Below are positions 1 to 8,329 of a stretch of DNA of 64,000 bases, one piece after another. The number at the start of each line of letters is the position of its first letter. Positions within the stretch are counted from its first letter, which is position 1. The position numbers were made by a program, and so were the translations under genes. The notes beneath the pieces were generated by a model. It saw only the letters and a list, made by a program, of their open reading frames with translations, searched no databases and was not told the origin of the DNA. Source of the stretch: JAEUMD01 sp050246945 (GTDB taxonomy: Bacteria > Pseudomonadota > Alphaproteobacteria > Rhizobiales > Hyphomicrobiaceae); contig JBFWVC010000006.1 in the NCBI GenBank assembly GCA_050246945.1, forward strand, positions 124,001 to 188,000, written 5' to 3'.

Positions 1-71
1 CCTTCCTTGGGCACCAATGTCAAGCGGGGCGGTCCCATCTTTGCCGTCTCCCTCGGCTTGTTGTCTTTCAT
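1..71 (-). CDS. scpB: Probable ScpB N-terminus, cut by the window edge
   Basis: An ATG at 71-69 on the minus strand opens a frame that runs off the left edge after 23 codons. Its start MKDNKPRETAKMGPPRLTLV is basic and Pro-rich, like the variable heads of ScpB proteins, but no diagnostic domain is inside the window. A GGAG lies four bases before the ATG. The main support is context: scpB normally follows scpA, which ends at 185 on the same strand. ScpB would pair with ScpA and Smc in the condensin complex that compacts and segregates chromosomes. It could instead be an unrelated small gene; sequence left of the window would decide. Confidence 0.45.
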   Translation of the reverse strand, partial: MKDNKPRETAKMGPPRLTLVPKE

Positions 72-137
72 GGCACTCCGCACATGGAACTCGGGGTCAG
101 GGCACATTGAATGCGGGGGACGTGCGCCCGACGAATA

Positions 138-188
138 CTAGATCGCGTTAACGTCTGGTGGAAACGCGCACACGATCCAGACCACTAG
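138..188. repeat. Short CTAG-bounded palindromic element between scpA and scpB
   Basis: The 51 bp begin CTAGATCGCGTT and end GATCCAGACCACTAG, with an imperfect inverted repeat inside (GATCGCGTT against AACGCG...GATC). The right end closely matches the right end of the three 144-bp CTAG elements in this window (GATCCAGAACACTAG). The CTA at 185-187, read on the minus strand, is the TAG stop of scpA. It looks like a small member or derivative of the same non-coding repeat family. It could also form a weak hairpin in the scpA-scpB transcript. Confidence 0.55.
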
Positions 189-1084
189 AGATCTCCTTTG
201 GCCGGCCCATCGCCAGCCGACCCGCCTGGCAAGGCGGCCGCCGGCTCCGGCGCCAATGCTTCGCGCTTGCGCACGAAGAGTGGCGCGAACGCGCCGTCCT
301 GACGAAGCTCCACAAGCCCTTCGCGCGCCAACTCGAGGCTTGCGCCGAACGAACTCGCCAACACCGTGCGTCGCGCTTCCGGCGATGGCAGATACTCGAC
401 CAGGAACAGATCGAGCTGCACCCAATGACCGAGCCGTGCGCCGACAAGGCGCTCCAGACGGCCGCGCGCTTCCTTGATGGACCATACGGTACGCGCCTTG
501 ACAACATGCTCGACCTTGATCGTGCGGCGGCGCTGATCGGCGTAGGCCTTCAGAAGATCGACGATCTCGGCGGTGTAGCGCGTCTCCTTGACCGTCTCGA
601 CGGGCTCGTGCCACCCACGCGAGAAAACCTCGTGACCAAGGCGATTGCGCTTCATCAGTTCGGAGGCTGCGCGACGCATGGCGTCAAGGCGCATGAGCCG
701 GAAGGCAAGCCGCTGCGCCGCTTCCTCCGCCGTCAACTCCTCGCCCGCCACTTCCTCGCGCGGCAGAAGCAGGCGCGACTTGAGGAACGCAAGCCACGCA
801 GCCATGACAAGGTAATCGGCAGCGATCTCCAGGCGCAACTGCTGTGCATCTCGGATGAACGCGAGATACTGGTCGACAAGGGTCACGATCGAGATGCGTG
901 CGATATCGACCTTTTGAGTGCGCGCGAGGGCGAGCAGGAGATCGAGCGGTCCTTCGAAACCCTCGACATCGATGACCAACTGCTCCTCGGGCGAGCGCGT
1001 GTCCTCGCCGCCCGGATCACCCCAGGAGCCCTGCTCAGGCCCGCCTGCCGGCACAGCCACGTTGCTGGTCGATGCGTTGGTCAT
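185..1084 (-). CDS. scpA: Segregation and condensation protein A
   Basis: This 299-residue protein is the kleisin subunit that bridges Smc heads in the bacterial condensin complex. The ScpA signature FEGPLDLLLALARTQKVDI is at residues 43-61 and a second conserved stretch, YLVMAAWLAFLKSRLLLP, follows near residue 90. The middle is rich in charged helices and the last 30 residues are Ala/Pro/Gly-rich and probably disordered. The ATG at 1084 gives the normal length. It lies 60 bp after nagZ on the same strand, in the standard alphaproteobacterial order nagZ-scpA-scpB. Oddly, its TAG stop is formed by the boundary CTAG of a small palindromic element, so the extreme C-terminus may have been reset by that element. 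Confidence 0.95.
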   Translation of the reverse strand: MTNASTSNVAVPAGGPEQGSWGDPGGEDTRSPEEQLVIDVEGFEGPLDLLLALARTQKVDIARISIVTLVDQYLAFIRDAQQLRLEIAADYLVMAAWLAFLKSRLLLPREEVAGEELTAEEAAQRLAFRLMRLDAMRRAASELMKRNRLGHEVFSRGWHEPVETVKETRYTAEIVDLLKAYADQRRRTIKVEHVVKARTVWSIKEARGRLERLVGARLGHWVQLDLFLVEYLPSPEARRTVLASSFGASLELAREGLVELRQDGAFAPLFVRKREALAPEPAAALPGGSAGDGPAKGDL

Positions 1085-1144
1085 TTGCCGCCGTGTTGCG
1101 CCATAGGGCCGGGAAGGTCAAGCGATCCCGACAATGAGCTGAAT

Positions 1145-2182
1145 TTAGACCGATTCACGCGCGGCGTCGTGGCGAGCCAGCACGCCCGCCAGCGCCATTT
1201 CCGCTGCTACGCGATCATACGGGGCGCTGGAGCGCGTAACAGCAACCGAAATTTCAAAGCGCCGCAACGCCAGCCCCGAAAGGGCCGGTACGCCTGCCGC
1301 CACCGCCTGCATCTCCGCGAAGTCGCCGCTGCAATGGAGTGCGAGATCCGAACCAGCAGCTATTACCGCCTCGGCGCGAGCGCGCATGGGGCCGACCAAC
1401 GCCTTCATGCCCAGATCGTCGCTCATCAAGAGGCCGTCGAAACCGATATGGCCGCGAATGATCTCCGCTGTGATCGTCGCCGAAGTGCTGGCCGGAGAAG
1501 CGTCGTCGATGGCCGAGAAGATGACGTGCGCGGTCATTGCAGCGGGCATGTGGGCGAGAGCTTGGAAGGTTGCGAAATCCGATTCTTCCAGCTCGGAACG
1601 CGCGGTAGCGACGACCGGCAGCGCCAGATGGCTGTCGCAGGTGGCACGGCCATGCCCTGGTATGTGTTTCACGACCGGCAGCACGCCACCGGCGATCAAA
1701 CCCTCGGCGACGGTGCGCCCTAGCGCAACGACCTGAGCGACCGTATCGCCATAGGCGCGATCCCCGATGATCTCGTGAGCGCCGGCGACAGGCAAGTCCA
1801 ATACGGGCGCGCAATCGGTGTCGATGCCGAGCTCCTTCAGGTCATCGGCGAGGAGACGCGCTGCGAGGTGTGCATCGCGGCAGGCCATCCCGGCGTCTTC
1901 AGCATAGAGCGCGGCATAGGCGGCAGCAGGCGGCAAGCCGCGACCCAGCGGCGGGCGCAGGCGCTGAACGCGTCCACCTTCCTGGTCGATCAACACCAAG
2001 GTGTCGTCGCCGCCGATTGCGCTGCGCGCTTCTCCGACCAAGCGGCGGATCTGATCGTGGCTTTCAAGGTTGCGCGCGAACAGTATGAGGCCGGCAGGGC
2101 GCGTCTCGGCGAGGAAGCGGCGTTCCCTGGCACTGAGGGCCAGATCTGCAAGCCCGCAGATGAAGGCTGCTCGATTGGACAC
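1145..2182 (-). CDS. nagZ: Beta-N-acetylhexosaminidase NagZ (GH3)
   Basis: The 345-residue protein is a cytoplasmic family 3 glycoside hydrolase that removes N-acetylglucosamine from anhydro-muropeptides during peptidoglycan recycling. Visible signatures are DQEGGRVQRL at 66-75, the KHIPGHG loop at 172-178 that carries the general acid/base His in NagZ enzymes, and SDDLGM near 254-259 containing the Asp nucleophile. No signal peptide is present, as expected. The start is a GTG at 2182; no better in-frame ATG fits the family length. It sits between the SPOR-domain gene and scpA in the conserved minus-strand group. A SPOR protein (binds peptidoglycan lacking stem peptides) next to NagZ gives the group a cell-wall theme. 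Confidence 0.94.
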   Translation of the reverse strand: MSNRAAFICGLADLALSARERRFLAETRPAGLILFARNLESHDQIRRLVGEARSAIGGDDTLVLIDQEGGRVQRLRPPLGRGLPPAAAYAALYAEDAGMACRDAHLAARLLADDLKELGIDTDCAPVLDLPVAGAHEIIGDRAYGDTVAQVVALGRTVAEGLIAGGVLPVVKHIPGHGRATCDSHLALPVVATARSELEESDFATFQALAHMPAAMTAHVIFSAIDDASPASTSATITAEIIRGHIGFDGLLMSDDLGMKALVGPMRARAEAVIAAGSDLALHCSGDFAEMQAVAAGVPALSGLALRRFEISVAVTRSSAPYDRVAAEMALAGVLARHDAARESV

Positions 2183-2317
2183 TTCGATTCGTCCCTAGTG
2201 AGCGCCGCCCGTCGCGGAACGTGCCGTTGGTGACAGCGAATACGCGATGGTGCATGAGGCAGACGCGCGCTCCGGGGGCGCCACCGGTGCAGCGCCAATC
2301 GGATCAGCCGGCACACC

Positions 2318-4225
2318 TCAAAACGACTTGATCCAACAGTTTGAATACCCGGCTGACTTGAGCTCGCTGCACAGGCGGCTTGCTTCCTGCCTGGACCCAG
2401 GAGGTCCGACGATGAGGCGGTGATACGTGCCCTTTTCGCCCAGGTTTGCCTCCTGTACTTCCGGCGTCTTGCCGCCGAGCTGGGCGGAGTACTTCTGCTG
2501 CAGGTCAGCAAACTGCTTCAAGGCATCCATGTGACTTGAGCCAGAACGAGGAATCGACGCCAGTACGGCGACATATCCGGCACCGGAAGACGCCGTTGCC
2601 GAAGGCTGAGGAGCTGGTGCGGTACGTGCGACCTTCCTGGCGGGTGCGGAAGCGGCCGGCGGCTCCGCAGCCTCATCGCGAGCTGTCGAGGGTTCGGTGC
2701 GGGCGATGACGACCGGCTTGGCGGGCGGCGGCGACTCTGTCTGCTTGGGCGCCGCAACTGGCGGGGGTGGGCCGCCCGAGTCTGCGCGCGGAGCATTCAC
2801 CATCGAAGGCGCGGATGGCGTAGGCTGCGCGCTGACGTGAGGCGTGCGGCCACCAAATCCGTCCACGATCGTCATGCCCGGCACCGGCGAGACCGCCTGG
2901 GGTAGCTGTGCGGGCGGCGGGCGCTCTGTATCTGGGCTGGCGACGATCGAGCCGTCACGCCCGATAACCATGGTGGAGACTTTGCGGGTGCCGCCGTTTT
3001 CCGGGTCGGCGCTGCTTTCGGCGGCCGACTTGCTACCGCCGTCGCTCAGCCGTCCAAGAATCTTGGAATCGGTGTGGGCGAATTTCTTGCCGCCGGGATC
3101 GTCAGGCTTGATCTTTGAAGGCGCGTCAGCCTTGCGGACGAGCGGCGGATCGCCGGATCTGGATGTCCCCATGAACTTAGTGTAGCCGTACACGCCGCCT
3201 CCGACGACGACGATCCCCGCAGCCGCGATTGCGGCGATCTTCAGCCAGCGAGACCGACCGGACGGCAGATCGTCATCCTCGTAGGCCAACTCGTCAGGAT
3301 CGTAGTCCTCGTCCGCATAGCCGTTTGCGCCGTGGTGCACGGGCGGGGCGTAGGCGGCATCGGGAGGGCCAAAACCAGGTTCCGGCGGATAGAGGCTGGG
3401 ATCAGCTACCGCCGGATCGGCGTAGGACGCGCCGGCATCTGCGTACCCATAAGCAGCAGGTGCGGACGCGTAATCCGCATCGGCGTATGCCTGCTGCCCG
3501 TAGGCCCTCGGATCGTAACCGGGCTGCTCGTAGCCTGTGTGACCCTGGTAGGCATGCTGATCATAGCCCTGAGGCGCGCCCCAGGCAGGCTCCTGCTGGT
3601 GAGCGTAGGGGTCGTCGGCCGCCGGCTGCGCTGGCCATCCGCCGTGCGCTTGATCGTAAGTCGGACCGCGCAGATGCGGAGCGGCATGAGGTGCTTGATA
3701 GGTTTGGCCGCCGTAATGCGGATCCTGGTGACCATAGGCAGCGGGATCGTATTGCGGCGGATCCGGCAGTTGGGCCGGAGCGTGCGGTGCAGGCTGCTGA
3801 TACGCCGCAGCGGGATCCACGTGCTGCCACTGTTGCGGTTGGTCCCACCCCTGATCGGCGCCGCGCATGGGCGGCGCGGCTTGCGGGGGCTGATACGGCT
3901 CGAACTGCGGCGCATAGTGCGTCGACTGCGGCGGCGCGTATCCCTGGCCAGCCGGTGCATAGCCGGCCTGCTCCGCATATGGATCGGCTGGATGGCCGTA
4001 AGGTGCTGGCTGCTGATGCGGCGCATTGGGATTGCCGGCATAAGGGTCGTAACCCTGTGGCGCGTCGCGATATGGATATGGCTGGCCCTGAGGCTGCTGG
4101 TAGCCTTGCTGCGGATATGGCTGCTGTGAATATGGCTGCTGCTGGTCCTGGCGCGACGCAGCCTGCCCTTCGCGTGGCTCGGGCCACCTCGGGGCAGCGT
4201 TCGCGGGACCGGTGTTGCGTGCCAT
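2318..4225 (-). CDS. SPOR-domain membrane protein with long Pro/Gln/Tyr-rich cytoplasmic tail
   Basis: The 635-residue protein starts at ATG 4225 (MARNTGPANAAPRW); an upstream TTG is in frame but unlikely. Residues 1 to about 300 are low complexity, full of Gln, Pro, Tyr, Gly and Ala in QQPY/QGY-like repeats, becoming acidic near 300. A single transmembrane segment (KIAAIAAAGIVVVGGGVYGY) lies near 325-348, then a Pro/Ala-rich periplasmic linker, and the last 80 residues form a SPOR domain ending NCWIKSF. SPOR domains bind peptidoglycan stripped of stem peptides at division sites. The gene lies 52 bp after argS and 135 bp before nagZ, its usual place in this order. The very long cytoplasmic low-complexity tail is unusual. 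Confidence 0.9.
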   Translation of the reverse strand: MARNTGPANAAPRWPEPREGQAASRQDQQQPYSQQPYPQQGYQQPQGQPYPYRDAPQGYDPYAGNPNAPHQQPAPYGHPADPYAEQAGYAPAGQGYAPPQSTHYAPQFEPYQPPQAAPPMRGADQGWDQPQQWQHVDPAAAYQQPAPHAPAQLPDPPQYDPAAYGHQDPHYGGQTYQAPHAAPHLRGPTYDQAHGGWPAQPAADDPYAHQQEPAWGAPQGYDQHAYQGHTGYEQPGYDPRAYGQQAYADADYASAPAAYGYADAGASYADPAVADPSLYPPEPGFGPPDAAYAPPVHHGANGYADEDYDPDELAYEDDDLPSGRSRWLKIAAIAAAGIVVVGGGVYGYTKFMGTSRSGDPPLVRKADAPSKIKPDDPGGKKFAHTDSKILGRLSDGGSKSAAESSADPENGGTRKVSTMVIGRDGSIVASPDTERPPPAQLPQAVSPVPGMTIVDGFGGRTPHVSAQPTPSAPSMVNAPRADSGGPPPPVAAPKQTESPPPAKPVVIARTEPSTARDEAAEPPAASAPARKVARTAPAPQPSATASSGAGYVAVLASIPRSGSSHMDALKQFADLQQKYSAQLGGKTPEVQEANLGEKGTYHRLIVGPPGSRQEASRLCSELKSAGYSNCWIKSF

Positions 4226-4277
4226 GATTGGTAAATCCCCAGCCCTCGCGGGCAAATGTCACCTCAGAATCGCGACT

Positions 4278-6038
4278 CTAACGCATTGCGTCGGGGGCCT
4301 CGACGCCGAGAACAGCCAATCCTGAGGATATCACCCGTTGCGTTGCCGCGACGATGGCCAAACGCGCCGCGGTCACATCCCTATCATCTTGTCGGATAAA
4401 GCGTAATTGTGGCGAATCATTGCCTCGCGACCACTGCGCGTGGAGCGCGGAGGCAAGCTCGTAGAGATAGAAAGCAACACGATGCGGTTCGTGGGCGGCG
4501 GCGGCACCTGACATCAGTCGCGGGAATGCGGCGAGGCGCTTCACCAGGTCGATTTCGCCCGCGTTTTCAAGCATGGACAGGTCGGCGTCGCGAACCTCCG
4601 CGCTGTCGCGGGTCAAACCGGGAAATGCTTCTTCGGCATTGCGGAAGAGCGAGGCGGCGCGGGCATGCGCATACTGAACGTAGAAGACCGGATTGTCCTT
4701 GGACTGTTCGGTCACCTTGGCGAAATCGAAATCCAGCGGCGCATCATTCTTCCGGTATAGCATCATGAAGCGAACCGGATCGCGACCCACCTCGTCGACC
4801 ACGTCGCGCAGCGTGACGAACGTGCCCGCGCGCTTCGACATCTTGAATGGCTCACCGTTCCTGAAGAGTTTGACGAGCTGGCAGACCTTGATGTCGAGAT
4901 CGGCCTCGCCGCCCGAGAGCGCGGCGACGGCCGCCTTCATGCGCGGGATGTAGCCGATGTGGTCGGCGCCGAACACATTGACGAGATGGCGGAAGCCGCG
5001 CTGCAGCTTGTCGTAGTGATAGGCGATGTCGGACGCGAAATAGGTGTAGGAGCCATCGGACTTCTGCAGCGCGCGGTCGATGTCGTCACCGAACTGCGTG
5101 GACTTGAAGAGCACTTGTTCGCGCTCCTCCCACTCCTCCTCGTCATGCCCCTTGGGCTTGGGCAGCTGGCCTTCGTAGATCAGGCCCTTGGCCTTCAACG
5201 CGGCGATCGCCTCGGCAACGCGGTCGCGACCGTTGCCCTTCAAAGACGCCTCGGAGAAAAAGACGTCGTGATGGATGTTGAGGGCGGCCAGATCCTCCTT
5301 GATCATGGCCAGCATGGCGGCGATGGCCTTCTCGCGCACGATGGGCAGCCAATCGGCCTCGACGCGATCCCTCAGCTTGTCGCCAAATTCCTTGGCCAAG
5401 GCTGCGCCGACAGGTTTGAGATAATCGCCTGGATAGAGCCCCTCGGGGATTTCGCCGATAGCTTCGCCCAGCGCCTCGCGGTAACGCAGGTAAGCAGAGC
5501 GGGCGAGCACATCGACCTGCGCACCGGCGTCATTGATATAGTATTCGCGCGTGACATCGTAACCCGCGAACTCGAGCAGATTGGCAAGCGCATCCCCGAA
5601 CACTGCGCCGCGGCAATGTCCGACGTGCATCGGTCCAGTGGGGTTGGCGGAGACATATTCCACGTTCACCGCGCCCTTGGAGCTTTTGGACGAGCGTCCA
5701 TAGCCTGCGCCCTGGCGTTCGATCTCGCGGATCACCTCGTGCCAGAACGACGGTTTGAACGTGAGGTTGAGAAAACCCGGGCCTGCGACATCAATCTTTT
5801 CGATAATCGCTACGCCTTCGAGCCGCGCCTTGAGGCCATCGGCAATGTCGCGCGGCTTCATACGCGCCGCCTTGGCCAGCACCATGGCGGCGTTGGAGGC
5901 GAGATCTCCGTGGGTCGGATCGCGCGGGAACTCGACGTCGAGCGCGGGCAGTGCGAGATCGGCGGGCAGCGCGCCTTCGGCCTGCATGGTCTCGAGCGCC
6001 TTCGCGATCAAAGATTCGACGTGCTCGAAAGCAGTCAT
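4278..6038 (-). CDS. argS: Arginyl-tRNA synthetase
   Basis: This 586-residue class I aminoacyl-tRNA synthetase charges tRNA-Arg. The HIGH-type motif is HVGH at 138-141 inside NPTGPMHVGHCRGA, and the second signature KMSKRAG is at 399-405. An N-terminal Add-1 domain and a C-terminal anticodon-binding helical domain (DALR type, ending with EAPDAMR) are present. The ATG at 6038 is chosen because GAGG lies eight bases upstream and it gives the family length; the frame remains open 36 codons further upstream, but that sequence does not look like ArgRS. It is the second gene of the dgt-argS-SPOR-nagZ-scpA group. Confidence 0.97.
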   Translation of the reverse strand: MTAFEHVESLIAKALETMQAEGALPADLALPALDVEFPRDPTHGDLASNAAMVLAKAARMKPRDIADGLKARLEGVAIIEKIDVAGPGFLNLTFKPSFWHEVIREIERQGAGYGRSSKSSKGAVNVEYVSANPTGPMHVGHCRGAVFGDALANLLEFAGYDVTREYYINDAGAQVDVLARSAYLRYREALGEAIGEIPEGLYPGDYLKPVGAALAKEFGDKLRDRVEADWLPIVREKAIAAMLAMIKEDLAALNIHHDVFFSEASLKGNGRDRVAEAIAALKAKGLIYEGQLPKPKGHDEEEWEEREQVLFKSTQFGDDIDRALQKSDGSYTYFASDIAYHYDKLQRGFRHLVNVFGADHIGYIPRMKAAVAALSGGEADLDIKVCQLVKLFRNGEPFKMSKRAGTFVTLRDVVDEVGRDPVRFMMLYRKNDAPLDFDFAKVTEQSKDNPVFYVQYAHARAASLFRNAEEAFPGLTRDSAEVRDADLSMLENAGEIDLVKRLAAFPRLMSGAAAAHEPHRVAFYLYELASALHAQWSRGNDSPQLRFIRQDDRDVTAARLAIVAATQRVISSGLAVLGVEAPDAMR

Positions 6039-6254
6039 GAAGCGATCCTCATGGTGTGTTGCATGGCCACCGCCAGTTGGGCGGGACTGGAGCAGGTCAA
6101 GTCGGTGTGTATTGGCTTGCTGTAAATCTTTCTTCGTGAACCTCAATCACGGCTTCGATGGAAGCACGACTGCGTCCATCCCAGCCGAAAAGGCTCTGGT
6201 CGTTATGGCCCCTGAATTCGCGAAAGTTCGCGGTCAGGAAGAACCGAGGTGCGC

Positions 6255-7493
6255 CTATCTCAATTCCGGGGTCACGTCAAACAGGCGGCGGTGCTCGGCC
6301 AGGGCATAGCGATCGGTCATGCCGGCGACGTAGTCGGCGACGAGGCGGGCGCGGCGGCGCTCGTTGAGACCCTCCGCCGCCTGGCGCCAGTTCTCCGGCA
6401 TCGCTGCCGGGTCGGCGAGGCAGCGCGCGAACAGATCGAGCACGACTCCTTCTGCGGCACGCATAACGTTCATGACGCGCTCGTGGCGGTATACGCGCTC
6501 GAACAGGACGGCCTTCAGAGCCGCGATGCTGGCGACCATGGGGGCAGCGAAGCACACAATGGGGGATGCGGCGGCGCGGATGTCGTCGGCCGTCTCTGGC
6601 GCAAGCTGGACGAGATTGCGGCGCGCCTCGGCGACGATGTCGGCGATCATGATTGTGATGGTGCGCCGTGTCGCCTCGTAGATGAGGCGGCCATCATGCC
6701 CATCGCGCTCGCGTACGAGGTCAGCGACAACCGGGCCGACGAGCGGCATGTCCGTGAGATCGGCGAGCGACAGGAGCCCGGCGCGCAGCGCGTCGTCGAT
6801 GTCGTGATTGGCATAGGCGATGTCGTCGGAAAAGGCAGCCACCTGCGCTTCGGCCGACGCCCAGCCGCCGCCGATGTCCCGCCACTCCTTCAGCCCCGCG
6901 ATCACCTTGGCCACAGCCGAACCCTCCTGGTTCACCGGACCGTTATGCTTGGCGAGACCCTCCAGCGTCTCCCAGGTCAGATTGAGGCCGTCAAAACGCA
7001 AGTATTTGCGTTCGAGCCGCATGACGATACGCAAGGACTGTGCGTTATGGTCGAAGCCGCCGTAGTCGTGCATGGCGCGGTCCAATGCGCGCTCGCCAGC
7101 ATGGCCGAATGGCGGATGACCAAGATCGTGGGCAAGCGCCAGCACCTCGGCCAGATCCTCGTCGAGGCGGAGCTGGCGGGCAATCGTGCGTGCGATCTGC
7201 GCCACTTCCAGAGAATGTGTCAGGCGCGTGCGGTAATGATCGCCTTCGTGATAGATGAAGACCTGCGTCTTGTGGGTCAACCGGCGGAACGGCGTCGAGT
7301 GCAACACGCGGTCGCGGTCGCGCTGGAAGGGGCTGCGGGTCATGCATTCGGGCTCGGGATGACAACGACCGCGACTCGCTATTGCGCTTGCCGAATAACC
7401 AGCCGGGGCGCGCGCTCCCGGCGCCAATCCTTCGCCGTAGCCCAGCGCCTTGGCGGGCGCCGCAAAGGCGCCGATGTCTGATTGCGCGCTCAT
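6255..7493 (-). CDS. dgt: dGTP triphosphohydrolase-like protein (HD domain)
   Basis: The 412-residue protein belongs to the Dgt/SAMHD1-like HD phosphohydrolases that split dNTPs into deoxynucleoside and triphosphate and so control dNTP pools. Metal-binding residues are visible as H93 (RLTHSLEV), H122-D123 (AHDLGHPPFGH) and a later Asp (DDIAYANHDIDD). The N-terminus contains the typical RDRDRVLHSTPFRRLTHKTQVF stretch, here split by its Arg-rich half at 58-71. The start is ATG 7493. It heads the minus-strand group ending in scpA and is divergent from erpA, with a 144-bp repeat element in the shared upstream region. It belongs to the dGTPase-like type 2 branch common in alphaproteobacteria, whose substrate range is often wider than dGTP. 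Confidence 0.93.
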   Translation of the reverse strand: MSAQSDIGAFAAPAKALGYGEGLAPGARAPAGYSASAIASRGRCHPEPECMTRSPFQRDRDRVLHSTPFRRLTHKTQVFIYHEGDHYRTRLTHSLEVAQIARTIARQLRLDEDLAEVLALAHDLGHPPFGHAGERALDRAMHDYGGFDHNAQSLRIVMRLERKYLRFDGLNLTWETLEGLAKHNGPVNQEGSAVAKVIAGLKEWRDIGGGWASAEAQVAAFSDDIAYANHDIDDALRAGLLSLADLTDMPLVGPVVADLVRERDGHDGRLIYEATRRTITIMIADIVAEARRNLVQLAPETADDIRAAASPIVCFAAPMVASIAALKAVLFERVYRHERVMNVMRAAEGVVLDLFARCLADPAAMPENWRQAAEGLNERRRARLVADYVAGMTDRYALAEHRRLFDVTPELR

Positions 7494-7584
7494 TTTCGAT
7501 CGAGACCGCCCGGTTCCTGCATCGAGATCCTGGGTTCAGTGCCGCGCTGCCGGGTTTGACTTCGCGAGCACCCCACTTATGTTC

Positions 7585-7728
7585 CTAGTGTTCCGACTCT
7601 GACGCTTGGTTCCCTCCTGGGCACCTGCGCGCCTGCCAGGAACGCTGGGTTTTGTGTTCGTGTTCTGGATTCGCTGACGTTTGACGACCTTCGCCCGGGC
7701 AACAAACGTCTGATCCAGAACACCAGGG
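7585..7728. repeat. 144-bp CTAG-bounded element, copy 1
   Basis: This copy begins CTAGTGTTCCGACTCTGACG and ends GATCCAGAACACCAGG, so its right CTAG is mutated. The right half is one long hairpin: GTGTTCTGGAT pairs with ATCCAGAACAC, extended by TGACGTTT against AAACGTCT, around a loop containing GACCTTCGCCC. The left half contains a second, smaller hairpin. No coding frame spans it. It lies between the divergent dgt and erpA genes. It matches copies at 25856-25999 and 57085-57227. Confidence 0.85.
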
Positions 7729-7837
7729 CCGGGATCCCAGGTTTCGGACCCTAGACACGATTCATGCATGGCGGCAACCTGCGCGCAGCGCAAGGCCGCC
7801 AGCCGGAGTTGACCGAAAACTCGCCTTGGAGGCACCC

Positions 7838-8179
7838 TTGACGACTGCCGATACATTGCCCGTCACGCTCACCGAAAGTGCCGCCCGGCGGATCAACGAA
7901 ATCGTCGCTGCCGAGCCCAAAACCAAGATACTGCGCATCAGCGTGGAGGGCGGGGGATGCTCCGGCTTCCAATACAAATTCGATCTCGTCGAGAGTGCAG
8001 CGGGCGACGACCTTGTTCTTGAGCGGTCGGGTGCGAAGGTCGCCATAGACCCGGTATCGTTGCAGTTCCTTGGCGGCTCGGAAATTGATTTCGTCGACGA
8101 CCTCATGGGCGCATCCTTCCAGATCAAGAACCCCAACGCCACGGCATCCTGCGGCTGCGGGACGAGCTTCTCTATCTGA
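7838..8179 (+). CDS. erpA: Iron-sulfur cluster insertion protein ErpA (A-type carrier)
   Basis: This A-type carrier of 113 residues delivers Fe-S clusters to target enzymes. The three ligand cysteines are C41 in GGGCSGFQY and C105 and C107 in SCGCGTSF at the C-terminus. The start chosen is TTG 7838, because GGAGG at 7828-7832 sits five bases upstream; another TTG at 7826 is in frame but lacks a ribosome site. Full length fits the family. xthA follows 150 bp downstream on the same strand, a frequent neighbour in this order, with a tandem repeat between them. ilvD, encoded nearby, is one possible Fe-S client. Confidence 0.94.
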   Translation: MTTADTLPVTLTESAARRINEIVAAEPKTKILRISVEGGGCSGFQYKFDLVESAAGDDLVLERSGAKVAIDPVSLQFLGGSEIDFVDDLMGASFQIKNPNATASCGCGTSFSI

Positions 8180-8190
8180 TGCGCCAGAAC

Positions 8191-8304
8191 ATGCAGTTCT
8201 GCCTTATGCATGCCGTGATCGCAAAACCGCTCACACTTTTGCGCGACATGCAGTTCTGCCTTATGCATGCCGTGATCGCAAAACCGCTCACACTTTTGCG
8301 CGAC
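8191..8304. repeat. Two exact 57-bp tandem copies of a palindromic intergenic repeat
   Basis: Copies 8191-8247 and 8248-8304 are identical; a third begins at 8305 but breaks off after six bases. Each unit contains a hairpin whose arms are GCATG...GATCGCAAAA and TTTTGCGCGACATGC around CCGCTCACAC. This resembles the GATC/ATGC-bounded palindromes with an AAAACCG...CACTTTT core that are scattered through Hyphomicrobiales genomes. It occupies nearly the whole erpA-xthA gap and would place two hairpins in a shared transcript. The two units are too few and too palindromic to be a CRISPR array. Confidence 0.85.
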
Positions 8305-8329
8305 ATGCATTGGCAAGGAACCGGACGTC

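Noticed and set aside
158..1723. Long plus-strand open frame opposite scpA and nagZ
   Set aside because: It is an antisense shadow of two well-supported genes: Arg/His-rich, no ribosome site and no recognisable domain.
4959..6125. 388-codon plus-strand frame opposite argS
   Set aside because: Antisense of a clear ArgRS with both signature motifs; composition is that of a complementary frame in GC-rich DNA.
6249..7481. 410-codon plus-strand frame opposite the dGTPase-like gene
   Set aside because: Fully antisense to a gene with intact HD motifs; no independent evidence.
8191..8311. Possible CRISPR array from the 57-bp repeats
   Set aside because: Two directly abutting palindromic units with no spacers and no cas genes; this is a tandem intergenic repeat.
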